A program made the position numbers and the translations under genes. The notes beneath the pieces were generated by a model. It was not told where the DNA came from and ran no database searches. It saw only the letters and a program-made list of their open reading frames with translations. Positions 20,181 through 28,523 of a DNA stretch of 58,617 nt are shown here, one piece after another. The DNA comes from Burkholderiales bacterium (GTDB lineage Bacteria > Pseudomonadota > Gammaproteobacteria > Burkholderiales > SG8-39): the NCBI GenBank assembly GCA_014860355.1, contig JACZJV010000040.1, forward strand, positions 1 to 58,617, written 5' to 3'. Every line of letters begins with the position of its first letter. Within the stretch, counting starts at the first letter, position 1.

Positions 20181-20631
20181 GATCGATCAGTACATCCAGC
20201 GGATAACGCCTGCCGGCGAGATAGTCCTCCATGCAGCGCAATACCAGCGGGCTGCGGTGGCGCTCGCGCGAGGCGCGTATCTCTTCGGCGTCGAGCCACA
20301 GCGCGCGCACGATGCCTGCATCGAGCCGGCGCCCGGCCTCGTGCCCGCCCAGTTCGCCGCAGAAGGCGAAACGCAGATAGCTCACGCCCGCGCCGGCGGC
20401 CGAGTCCGGCTTGCCCCAGCGGTAGATGCCCACCAGTGCGCTAGGCTGAAAATGCCAGGCCGATTCTTCCAGCACTTCGCGGCTGCAGCCCGCAACCAGC
20501 GATTCGTGCCGTTCCAGGTGCCCGGCCGGCTGGTTGTACACGAGTCGGCCCTCGTCCTCCTCCTCGACCAGCAGGAAGCGCCCGCCGCGCTCTATTACCG
20601 CGGCCACCGTGACGCCGGGTCGCGGATCCAC
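20173..20631 (-). CDS. NUDIX hydrolase (NudJ-like)
   Basis: A 152-residue nucleotide or thiamine-pyrophosphate hydrolase. The NUDIX box starts at G37 (GHLERHESLVAGCSREVLEE), with the usual Gly near the end replaced by Ser. The N-terminal VTVAAVIERGGRFLLVEEE and the segment around YRWGKPD match NudJ. The start is GTG 20631, two bases after the aminotransferase stop. In many proteobacteria nudJ lies next to mnmA, and here only the small secreted protein separates them. Confidence 0.9.
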   Translation of the reverse strand: MDPRPGVTVAAVIERGGRFLLVEEEDEGRLVYNQPAGHLERHESLVAGCSREVLEESAWHFQPSALVGIYRWGKPDSAAGAGVSYLRFAFCGELGGHEAGRRLDAGIVRALWLDAEEIRASRERHRSPLVLRCMEDYLAGRRYPLDVLIDHA

Positions 20632-20633
20632 GC

Positions 20634-21836
20634 TCAGCGGCTGTTGCTGCGGATGAATTCTGCCATGCGCGCGACGCCTTCCTTGATGGCCTGGTCGGAG
20701 GCCGCATAGGAAAAGCGGATGTGCTGTCCCTCGTCGGGCACGCGCGCGCCGAAATGAATGTCTGCGAGCACCGCAACGCCTGCTTCATTGAGCAGGCGCT
20801 TGCGCAGCTCCTCCGAATCCCTGGCGCCCGTCATGCGGCAGGCTTCGGTGACGTTGGGCCAGGCGTAAAACGCGCCGCCGGGCAGTTTGCAGCTCACGCC
20901 CGGCACCTTGTTCAACAATCCCACGATCAGGTCGCGCCGCGAAAGGAAGCTCGCGCGCATTTTGCGCGGCTCGTCCTGCGGCCCGTTGAGCGCCTCCAGC
21001 GCCGCCCATTGGCTGATATGCGAGGCGCAGGAGTCGGTGTTGGTTACCCAGCGCACGAAATGCGGCGCGAGGACGGGATTCGACGTGAATCCGATGCGCC
21101 AGCCGGTCATGGCCCAGGTCTTGGAGGCCCCGTCGGAAATGATGGTGCGCTCGTACATTCCCGGCAAAGACGCGATCGAGGCGAATTCGCCCTCGTAGAG
21201 CAGGCGCGAATAGATTTCGTCGGCGAAAATCCAGATGTCGGGATGCCGATGCAGCACGGCGGCGATGTCCTCCAGATCCTTCTTGGTCAGGATGCCGCCG
21301 GTCGGGTTGTGCGGCGAATTGAGGATCAGCAGCCTGGTCCTGGGGGTGATCTTCGCCTCGAGCTCGGCCGGATCGAAAGCGAAGTTGCGCGCCTCGCGCA
21401 GATACAGCGGCACCGGCACCGCACCGCAGGCGAGGATCTGCGACTCGTAGATCGGAAATCCCGGATTGGGATAGATCACCTCGTCGCCCACGCCGTAATC
21501 CGTGGTGCACAGGATGCTGTAGGCAATGAACGGCTTCGCCCCCGCGCCGATCACCACATGCTCCGGATCGATGGACAGGCCGCGCAGGCGCCCCATGTCC
21601 GCGGCCGCCGCCGTGCGCAGCTCGGCGATCCCGGCCGAAGGCGTGTAGCCGTGGCGCCCCTCGCGTATCGCCCTGACCGCGGCGTCCTGGATGTTCGCGG
21701 GCGTATGAAAATCCGGCTGCCCGATGCAGAAGGAAATGATGCTCTTGCCCTGGCGCTGGAGTTCGTTCACCTCGGCCAGCACGACAAAGGCGTTCTCGGT
21801 GCCGAGCTCGGCGCTGCGGCGGCTGCTTGCTGGCAT
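20634..21836 (-). CDS. Class I/II PLP aminotransferase (alanine/aspartate type)
   Basis: A 400-residue fold-type I aminotransferase. ISFCIGQPDFHTP is the N-terminal motif, GYTPSAGIAELR follows, SPHNPTGG binds the PLP phosphate region, FADEIYSRLLYEG carries the Asp/Tyr pair, and SDGASKTWAMTGWRIGF contains the Schiff-base Lys. RFSYA near the C-terminus has the carboxylate-binding Arg. ATG 21836 gives the family-like start. It leads the minus-strand run aminotransferase, nudJ, secreted protein, mnmA. The exact amino donor is not readable. Confidence 0.93.
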   Translation of the reverse strand: MPASSRRSAELGTENAFVVLAEVNELQRQGKSIISFCIGQPDFHTPANIQDAAVRAIREGRHGYTPSAGIAELRTAAAADMGRLRGLSIDPEHVVIGAGAKPFIAYSILCTTDYGVGDEVIYPNPGFPIYESQILACGAVPVPLYLREARNFAFDPAELEAKITPRTRLLILNSPHNPTGGILTKKDLEDIAAVLHRHPDIWIFADEIYSRLLYEGEFASIASLPGMYERTIISDGASKTWAMTGWRIGFTSNPVLAPHFVRWVTNTDSCASHISQWAALEALNGPQDEPRKMRASFLSRRDLIVGLLNKVPGVSCKLPGGAFYAWPNVTEACRMTGARDSEELRKRLLNEAGVAVLADIHFGARVPDEGQHIRFSYAASDQAIKEGVARMAEFIRSNSR

Positions 21837-21936
21837 GCTGGTATCTTTCAAGGAACCTCGGAATCGCAATTTTATCCCATGTGGCACGGTCGCTGTCCGC
21901 GGCTGCTATCATTCGCGAAAACATGCGGAGGTACCC

Positions 21937-22902
21937 ATGCTGATCAGTTGCGTAGCCTATGAGGACGGCAAGAAACTCGGCGACATCGACAAGAAGGACA
22001 TCAGCGTCTATGTGCGCCGTCCCGGATGCCTGCTCTGGGTCGCACTCTACGAAGCCGACCTCAACGAACTGTCCGAAATGCAGAAGGAGTTCGGCCTGCA
22101 CGAACTGGCCGTGGAGGACGCGAGCCACGGGCACCAGCGGCCCAAAATCGAGGAATACGGGGACTCGCTCTTCGCCGTGCTGCACACGGTCGACGTGGAG
22201 GATGGGGAAATCAAGATCGGCGAGGTCGATGTCTTCGTCGGCCCGAATTACCTGCTGTCGGCGCGCAGCCGAACCAAGCATGGATTCGCCACCGTGCGCG
22301 CGCGCTGCGAGCGCGAACCGCACCTGCTGCGTCAGGGCTCCGGTTTCGTCTTCTACGCGCTGATGGACTCCATTGTCGACCGCTACTTTCCGGTGCTCGA
22401 CGTAGTCGAGGACGACCTCGAGCGGGTGGAAGAGCGGATTTTCTCCGGCAGCTCGGCGCGTTCGAACATCGAGTCGCTGTACGAATTGAAGCAGAAGCTG
22501 ATGACGCTAAAGCACGCGGCCGGGCCGCTGCTCGAAGCCTCCAGCAAGCTGCACGGCGGCAGGGTGCCGCAGGTCTGCGCTGCGACCCAGGAATATTATC
22601 GCGATGTGTACGACCACCTGATACGCATCAACCAGTCGATCGACAGCCTGCGCGAGATGGTGACCACGGCCATATCGGTGAACCTGTCGCTGATCACGCT
22701 GCAGGAAAACGAAACCACCAGGCGCATAGCCGCGTACGCGGCCCTGGTGGCCGTGCCGACCATGATCGCCGGCGTCTACGGCATGAACTTCAAGAGCATG
22801 CCGGAGCTATCCTGGGCTTACGGCTACCCGCTCGCACTCGCCATCATGGCTATCCTGGACACCGTGCTGTTTCACCGGCTGCGCAAGGCAGGCTGGCTGT
22901 AG
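21937..22902 (+). CDS. corA: CorA-family magnesium/cobalt transporter
   Basis: A 321-residue CorA-type channel. A large cytoplasmic domain with long helices ends in two transmembrane segments, the first followed by the selectivity motif YGMNF and a periplasmic SMPEL loop. The start ATG 21937 has a strong GCGGAGG ribosome binding site. A longer frame to 21724 lies antisense to the aminotransferase and is discarded. It could carry Mg, Co or Ni. Confidence 0.95.
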   Translation: MLISCVAYEDGKKLGDIDKKDISVYVRRPGCLLWVALYEADLNELSEMQKEFGLHELAVEDASHGHQRPKIEEYGDSLFAVLHTVDVEDGEIKIGEVDVFVGPNYLLSARSRTKHGFATVRARCEREPHLLRQGSGFVFYALMDSIVDRYFPVLDVVEDDLERVEERIFSGSSARSNIESLYELKQKLMTLKHAAGPLLEASSKLHGGRVPQVCAATQEYYRDVYDHLIRINQSIDSLREMVTTAISVNLSLITLQENETTRRIAAYAALVAVPTMIAGVYGMNFKSMPELSWAYGYPLALAIMAILDTVLFHRLRKAGWL

Positions 22903-23016
22903 CGCGCGGCGACAGGCGGGTACAACCAGCCCTTGGAAGCTGCAGCTTGCTGAATTGGAACGGGTTGGTTCAGAATCATTGAAATCCGGTATCGACGCGG
23001 GAACTGCGGGTATCAT

Positions 23017-23046
23017 TGCATATACTGGGCACCAGTACTATATGCA
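23017..23046. promoter_or_regulatory. Interrupted palindrome before the winged-helix gene
   Basis: TGCATATACTGG and CCAGTACTATATGCA form an inverted repeat (8 + 4 bp arms, 3-base bulge), 45 bp upstream of the winged-helix gene. It could be an operator, possibly for autoregulation. No terminator-like T-run follows. Confidence 0.45.
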
Positions 23047-23090
23047 GCCTGTTTTCGTTAACCTTTCATTAACTTAACAATTACGCATCC

Positions 23091-23696
23091 ATGGGCCGAA
23101 GCAACAAGTTCGATTATCGGGCCGCCATCCAGATGACCCTGCTTGCACACCCGGACGGACTTTCCCTGGACGAACTGGTTGAGCACTCAGGACTCAAGGT
23201 CGACCGTTCGACGCTGTTCCGCCACCTGACCCGGCTCATTGCAACGGGGCGCGCGCAGCGCGTAGGCAAGGCGCGCGCGTCGCGCTATCGACCGCTGGAT
23301 CCTGGGCGGGCCGCCGCGGACCCGGATCCGGCCGATCCCCGCCACCCGGCAACGGGGCAGGAACCAGAGGCGCTCCAATACCCGCTACCGGATGAGGCGC
23401 CCGGTGCAGACGCAGAGCCGTATCCAGTCGATGGTGCTGAGGCGAAAAATGTTCCGGACTGGACCCCGGCGCATGAGGCGGCGGTGAAAAAAGCGGTGCG
23501 CACCGTCGTACGCGAATGGAAGCGCTGTAACCGCCTCAACCTGCAGATCTACCTTTCGCTCCTGGTAAAACCCGAACAGGTGAATGAACTGGTCGCGGTG
23601 GTGGAAAAGGAACTGGCTGGCTTGCATCAAGACAATCTGGACAGCTTCGGTCTTACGCCAGCCGAGTTCGCGCGCTACGTTCCGCCGGCATTGTGA
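23091..23696 (+). CDS. Winged-helix DNA-binding protein, function unknown
   Basis: A 201-residue protein. Residues 8-65 read as a winged helix-turn-helix (IQMTLLAHPDGLSLDELVEH, STLFRHLTRLIATGRAQRV, then basic RASRYRPL). A Pro/Asp/Glu-rich linker covers about 68-118. The C-terminal part (HEAAVKKAVRTVVREWKRCN ... YLSLLVKPEQVNELVAVVEK) looks helical. I know no named family. The upstream spacer is AT-rich with a palindrome, consistent with its own regulated promoter. Confidence 0.8.
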   Translation: MGRSNKFDYRAAIQMTLLAHPDGLSLDELVEHSGLKVDRSTLFRHLTRLIATGRAQRVGKARASRYRPLDPGRAAADPDPADPRHPATGQEPEALQYPLPDEAPGADAEPYPVDGAEAKNVPDWTPAHEAAVKKAVRTVVREWKRCNRLNLQIYLSLLVKPEQVNELVAVVEKELAGLHQDNLDSFGLTPAEFARYVPPAL

Positions 23697-23721
23697 AGCG
23701 TCTGTCCGATAGCCTGATGTC

Positions 23722-24966
23722 TCAACCGGCTTTCGCCAGCACCGCCTGCAGCAGCACGTTGCAGCCGGCCGCTAGATCTTCCGGCTTGGCGTTTTCGATT
23801 TCGTTGTGGCTGATACCGCCCTCGCAAGGCACGAAAATCATCGCGGTGGGTGCCACACCGGCGACGTAGACGGCGTCATGGCCGGCGCCGCTGACTATGT
23901 CCATGTGGCGATAGCCCAGCCCCGCCGCTGCGGCGCGCACCGCGTCCACGCACGCCTGGTCGAAATGGCAGGGCGGAAAAAAAACCGTCTGGCGGATTTC
24001 TATTTGCAGCCCATGTTCCTGCGAGATCCTCGCGGCCGCCGCGCGCAAGCCCTGCTCCATGCGGTCCAGGCCGGCAACCGCGGTGTCGCGAAAATCCACC
24101 GAGAACACCGTTTCCCCGGGCACGACGTTGCGCGAGTTGGGCCGGTTCACGATCATGCCGACGGTGCCGCGCGCGTGCTCGGTGGCCTTGCCCAGCCGGT
24201 TGACCTCCTGAATCAGAAAGCTTGCGCCGAAAAGCGCGTCGCGGCGCAAGTGCATGGGCGTGGGACCGGCGTGCGCGTCCATGCCCGTGACCGTGACTTC
24301 GAACCAGCGCTGGCCCAGCGCCCCGGTCACCACGCCGACGGTATTGCCGGTGTTCTCCAGCAGCGGCCCCTGCTCGATGTGCGCCTCGAAATACGCCGCC
24401 AGCGGACGTCCGCCTACACTCGCCGCGCCAGCATAGCCGATAGCATCCAGGGCGTCGCCGAACGATATCCCCTCGGAATCGCGCGCCGCGCGTATTTCCT
24501 GCACCGTATGCACACCTGCAAACGCGCCCGAAGCACCCATCACCGGCAGGAAGCGCGAGCCTTCCTCGTTGGTCCACATCGCCACTTCGAACGGAACTTC
24601 GGTCTCTATCCCGCGATCGTTCAGGGTGCGCGCCACTTCCAGCGCCGCCATCACGCCGTAGCAGCCGTCGAAGCGTCCGCCCGAAGGTTGGGTGTCCAGG
24701 TGGCTGCCCGAGACCACCGGGGGCGCGGCATTGTTGCGTCCGCGGCGGCGCGCGAAAATGCTGCCGACGCCATCCACGCTGACCGAGAGCCCGGCCGCCT
24801 TGCACCACGAGACAAACAGGTCGCGCCCCTGCCGGTCCAGGTCGGTGAGGGTCAGGCGCTTCACCCCTCCCTTGGGCGTGGCGCCGATTTTCGCCATCTG
24901 CATGAGCGATTCCCACAGGCGCTCGGCGTCGATTCGTATGTCCGCGGGTCTGGATGCTGCCGCCAC
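23722..24966 (-). CDS. M20-family Zn amidohydrolase (beta-ureidopropionase type)
   Basis: A 414-residue binuclear metallo-amidohydrolase of the allantoate amidohydrolase / N-carbamoyl-amino-acid hydrolase group. Metal-binding motifs are SGSHLDTQPSGGRFDG, WTNEEGSRF and EAHIEQGPLLE, with the later GAGHDAVYVAG and PCEGGISHNE. The dimerisation domain (GQRWFEVTVTGMDAHAGPTP) is present. With the neighbouring omega-aminotransferase and methylmalonate-semialdehyde dehydrogenase it most likely converts N-carbamoyl-beta-alanine to beta-alanine in reductive pyrimidine catabolism. The GTG start 24966 follows a GGAGG site and lies 24 bp after the aminotransferase stop. Confidence 0.92.
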   Translation of the reverse strand: MAAASRPADIRIDAERLWESLMQMAKIGATPKGGVKRLTLTDLDRQGRDLFVSWCKAAGLSVSVDGVGSIFARRRGRNNAAPPVVSGSHLDTQPSGGRFDGCYGVMAALEVARTLNDRGIETEVPFEVAMWTNEEGSRFLPVMGASGAFAGVHTVQEIRAARDSEGISFGDALDAIGYAGAASVGGRPLAAYFEAHIEQGPLLENTGNTVGVVTGALGQRWFEVTVTGMDAHAGPTPMHLRRDALFGASFLIQEVNRLGKATEHARGTVGMIVNRPNSRNVVPGETVFSVDFRDTAVAGLDRMEQGLRAAAARISQEHGLQIEIRQTVFFPPCHFDQACVDAVRAAAAGLGYRHMDIVSGAGHDAVYVAGVAPTAMIFVPCEGGISHNEIENAKPEDLAAGCNVLLQAVLAKAG

Positions 24967-24990
24967 GATTTCTCGCCTCCGATTCAGTTG

Positions 24991-26325
24991 TCAGTTCAAT
25001 CCGCGAACGGCTTCGGCCGTGACGCCGAACATCTCGTCCAGGTGCTTCTTCTCCGCGATCAGCGGCGGACAGAAGGCGATGTTGTCGCCTATCGGACGCA
25101 CGAACACGCCGCGGTCCCAGCATTTTTCGAACACCTCCTTCGCGCGCGCGCCCGGTGCGCCCGCGCGCGGCGCGAACTCGATCGCGCCGATCAGGCCGAG
25201 GTTGCGGCAATCGACCACGTGCGGCAGCCCCTTGAACGAGTGCACCCCGTTCTCGAACTCCGCGGCCAGCGCCTGGGCGCGCGTGAGCAGGCCCTCCTCG
25301 GCGTAGGTATCCAGCGTGCCCAGCGCCGCGGCGCTGGCCAGGGGATGCCCGGAATAGGTGTAGCCGTGGAAAAAATCGATGCCGTTGCCGGCGGCTTCCA
25401 TGAACGTTTCGTAAATCTGCTGCTTCACGATCACCCCGCCCATCGGCACCGTGCCGCTGGTGATGCCCTTGGCGAAAGTGATGAGATCGGGCGTGACGCC
25501 GAAATATCCGCTCGCGAACGGCTGGCCCAGGCGCCCGAAACCGGTGATCACCTCGTCGAAAATGAGCAGGATGCCGTGCTTGTCGCAGATCTGGCGCAGC
25601 CGCTCGAGATAGCCCTGCGGCGGGATCAGCACGCCGCCCGCGCCCGATACCGGCTCCACGATCACCGCGGCGATATTGGAGGCGTCGTGCAAGGGGATGA
25701 TGCGGTTCTCCAGTTCGTCGGCGAATTCGGCGCCTGCGGCCGGCTGGCCGCGCGAGTAGGCGCTGCGCGCCGGATCATGGGTGTGGCGCAGGTGATCCAC
25801 GCCGGGAATCATCAAGCCGTAGGCCTTGCGATTGGCGGGGACCCCGCCCACCGATATGCCGGCGAGGTTCACCCCGTGATAGCCGCGCTCGCGCCCGACG
25901 AAGCGCGTGCGCGTGCCCTCGCCCTTCAAGCGGTGGAAGGCGAGCGCTATTTTCAGCGCCGTGTCCACTGCCTCGGAGCCCGAATTGACGAAGAACACCT
26001 GCTCCATGCCCTCGGGCGCAAGTCCGGCGATGCGGCGCGCCACCTCGAAGGGCAGCGGGTGACCGACCGAAAAAGAGGAGGAAAAATCGAGGATGCCGGC
26101 CTGCTTGCGTATCGCCTCGACGATTTTCGGGCGGCAGTGTCCGGCGTTGACGCACCACAGCGTCGCCAGGCCATCGAGCACTTTCTTGCCTTCGACCGTG
26201 GTGTAGTACATGCCTTCGGCCGAAGCGATCATGCGCGGCGCGAGCTTGAACGCGCGGTTGTTCGTGTAGGGCATCCAGTAATGCTCGAGGTCGAGCGGCT
26301 GCGGGGACTGTTGCGGAGGGTTCAT
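24991..26325 (-). CDS. Class III omega-aminotransferase (beta-alanine:pyruvate type)
   Basis: A 444-residue PLP enzyme. HYWMPYTNNRAFK is the typical N-terminus of beta-alanine:pyruvate transaminases. NSGSEAVDTALKIA, FDEVITGFGRLG and the Lys in ITFAKGITSG are the cofactor motifs, and HGYTYSGHP is the phosphate-binding Thr region. In this operon it would turn beta-alanine into malonate semialdehyde. Length and motifs are complete. Confidence 0.94.
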   Translation of the reverse strand: MNPPQQSPQPLDLEHYWMPYTNNRAFKLAPRMIASAEGMYYTTVEGKKVLDGLATLWCVNAGHCRPKIVEAIRKQAGILDFSSSFSVGHPLPFEVARRIAGLAPEGMEQVFFVNSGSEAVDTALKIALAFHRLKGEGTRTRFVGRERGYHGVNLAGISVGGVPANRKAYGLMIPGVDHLRHTHDPARSAYSRGQPAAGAEFADELENRIIPLHDASNIAAVIVEPVSGAGGVLIPPQGYLERLRQICDKHGILLIFDEVITGFGRLGQPFASGYFGVTPDLITFAKGITSGTVPMGGVIVKQQIYETFMEAAGNGIDFFHGYTYSGHPLASAAALGTLDTYAEEGLLTRAQALAAEFENGVHSFKGLPHVVDCRNLGLIGAIEFAPRAGAPGARAKEVFEKCWDRGVFVRPIGDNIAFCPPLIAEKKHLDEMFGVTAEAVRGLN

Positions 26326-26394
26326 GGTCTATCCTTCAGTTACTGCGGGCCGCTGCCGGCAATCGCGGACGCCGGCAGCCGGAATCCCGCAGGG

Positions 26395-27918
26395 TCAGCC
26401 CAGCGTCGGCATGTTGAGGCCGGCAGCCGGCGTGTCTTCGTGCGGCCAGCGCGTGGTCACAGCCTTGGTGCGGGTGTAGAACTTGACGCCCTCCATGCCG
26501 TGCATGTGCAGGTCGCCGAACAGCGAAGCCTTCCAGCCGCCGAAGGAGTAAAACGCCATAGGCACCGGAATGGGCACGTTCACGCCCACCATGCCCACCT
26601 GGACCTCTTCCTCGAAGCGGCGCGCCGCGCCGCCGGAGTTGGGGAATATCGCCGTGCCGTTGCCGTAAGGATTGGCGTTGACCAGCGCTATCGCCTCCTC
26701 CAGCGTGTCCGCGCGCAGCACGACCAGAACCGGGCCGAAGATCTCGTCCTTGTAGATCTTCATCCCGGGCTTGACCTGATCGAACAGCGTCGTGCCGAGA
26801 AAAAAACCGTTCTCGTAGCCCGCGATCTTCTTGTCGCGTCCATCGAGCACCAGCTTTGCGCCCTCGGCCACGCCTATGTTGATATACCCCTGAACCTTGT
26901 CGCGATGGGCCAGGGTGACCAGTGGCCCCATTTCCACGCCCTCGGCGTCGCCGGGGCCGACCTTGATTTTCGCGGCCTTGCGCGCGAGCATGTCGACCAG
27001 CGGATCGCCGATGGCGCCCACCGCGACCACCGCGGAGATCGCCATGCAGCGCTCGCCCGCCGAACCGTAGGCCGCGCCGATCAGCGCGTCGGCGGTAAAT
27101 TCCAGATCCGCATCCGGCAGCACCACCGCATGGTTCTTCGCCCCGCCCAGAGCCTGCACCCGCTTGCCGTTCCTGGCGCAGGTTTCGTATATGTATTTCG
27201 CAATCGGCGTGGAGCCGACGAAGGAAACCGCATGTATGCCCGGATGGTTCAGGATGGCGTCCACTGCTTCCTTGTCGCCGTGCACCACGTTGAACACGCC
27301 GTCGGGCAATCCCGCCTGCCGGAAGAGTTCGGCCATTCTCATGCTGGTCGAGGGCACTTTTTCCGAAGGCTTGAGGATGAAGGTATTGCCGCAGGCGATG
27401 GACACCGGGAACATCCACAAGGGCACCATCGCCGGAAAATTGAACGGCGTGATGCCGGCGCACACCCCCACCGGCTGGCGCAGCGTGTGGCAATCGACGC
27501 CGGTGCCGGCGTTCCCGCTGTGCTCGCCCTTCAGCAGGTGCGGGATGCCGCAGGCAAACTCGATCACCTCGATGCCGCGCTGCACGCTGCCCAGCGCATC
27601 GGGGAGCGTCTTGCCGTGCTCCTCCGAGGCGAGTTGCGCGAGTTCCTTTTGATGGGCCTGCATCAGCGCGAGAAATTTCTGCATCACGCGCGCGCGCCTG
27701 AGCGGCGGCGCGCTGCCCCAGCCGGGGAGCGCGGCGCCAGCCGCCTTGACCGCCGCGTCGATGTCCCCGGCGTCGGCGAAAGTAACGCGCCGGACGACCC
27801 TGCCGGTGGCCGGATTGGTCACCTCGCCCGTGCGCAGGCTGGTCGAGGCATGTGCGCCTCCGTTGACCCACGAGGGCACGCCGGGAGGCGTGACCGCCTT
27901 TTCATTGGGATGGTTCAT
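26395..27918 (-). CDS. mmsA: Methylmalonate/malonate-semialdehyde dehydrogenase (acylating)
   Basis: A 507-residue CoA-dependent aldehyde dehydrogenase. GITPFNFPAMVPLWMFP, the nucleotide motif SFVGSTPIAKYIYE, the catalytic Cys in GSAGERCMAIS and the C-terminal SLFGDLHMHG are characteristic of MmsA. It would oxidise malonate semialdehyde to acetyl-CoA, finishing pyrimidine/beta-alanine breakdown, and may also serve valine catabolism. It is the first gene of the three-gene minus-strand operon. Residues about 22-33 (GAHASTSLRTGE) look like an inserted palindromic coding repeat compared with the usual N-terminus. Confidence 0.95.
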   Translation of the reverse strand: MNHPNEKAVTPPGVPSWVNGGAHASTSLRTGEVTNPATGRVVRRVTFADAGDIDAAVKAAGAALPGWGSAPPLRRARVMQKFLALMQAHQKELAQLASEEHGKTLPDALGSVQRGIEVIEFACGIPHLLKGEHSGNAGTGVDCHTLRQPVGVCAGITPFNFPAMVPLWMFPVSIACGNTFILKPSEKVPSTSMRMAELFRQAGLPDGVFNVVHGDKEAVDAILNHPGIHAVSFVGSTPIAKYIYETCARNGKRVQALGGAKNHAVVLPDADLEFTADALIGAAYGSAGERCMAISAVVAVGAIGDPLVDMLARKAAKIKVGPGDAEGVEMGPLVTLAHRDKVQGYINIGVAEGAKLVLDGRDKKIAGYENGFFLGTTLFDQVKPGMKIYKDEIFGPVLVVLRADTLEEAIALVNANPYGNGTAIFPNSGGAARRFEEEVQVGMVGVNVPIPVPMAFYSFGGWKASLFGDLHMHGMEGVKFYTRTKAVTTRWPHEDTPAAGLNMPTLG

Positions 27919-28523
27919 TCGCTAGTCCTATAGAAAGGGAGCGCTCCGCCCGCCGGAAATCGCCCCTGCCAGCGTGCCAGCGAGCGGCAAAACACGTGAT
28001 ATCCGCGTACGAAATCATACCACGGCGTAAGCGCGCCGGAATTCGCATGGCGCATGGTGGTATGACATCCTGCGATTCAATATTTGCCGCACTTCCATGG
28101 CCTGCGCGGCTCGGGCGCAGGGCGCAGCCAGCGTGACTGGCAAGACATTGCGCCCCCTCGCCAAACCCGCTCCCGGCGCCGCCGGAACGACGACCTAGGC
28201 GCTTTCTGGCATAATCGGGCCAGAAAACGAATTGTTATGCGCAATGCCGCGCCAAATAGTACATCGTGCAGCAAGCGCCCCGCGCCGTCTTCGCTTACAG
28301 GTCGCGGAAATATTGCAGGCACCATTCCTTCCCCGTGTCCTGATTGACGTGGCAGCGGAACCGGGGTAGCAGCTAGATCAAATCGTGCGCGCGGAGTCGC
28401 CGCGCTTGTACATACCCGGCGATCCCGCGCGCCTGAGGTCGGCAGGCGCGCCGATGGCGCCTGTTTTTTTCCAGGTCGCAACTCAGCGCAACTCAATTTC
28501 GCCTGGCCTGATAGGGAAAGCTC
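27919..28523. other. 605-bp divergent spacer between mmsA and otsA
   Basis: No credible gene is seen. It must hold the promoters for the catabolic operon (minus) and the trehalose operon (plus). A perfect 8-bp inverted repeat lies at 28203-28226. Open frames here are GC-driven and lack recognisable domains. Confidence 0.55.
28203..28226. promoter_or_regulatory. Palindrome TTTCTGGC-8-GCCAGAAA
   Basis: A perfect 8-bp inverted repeat with an 8-nt centre that contains ATAAT. It lies about 300 bp upstream of otsA and mmsA, between the divergent operons. It could be an operator overlapping a -10 element, or a hairpin. The regulator is unknown. Confidence 0.45.

Noticed and set aside
20721-21962. 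Plus-strand open frame of 413 codons opposite the aminotransferase
   Set aside because: Antisense shadow with no motif. It also conflicts with the corA start and its ribosome binding site.
23806-27933. Plus-strand open frame of 1375 codons
   Set aside because: It runs antisense across three well-supported catabolic genes and their spacers. The product is Arg/His/Ala-rich with no domain, as expected from GC-biased third positions.
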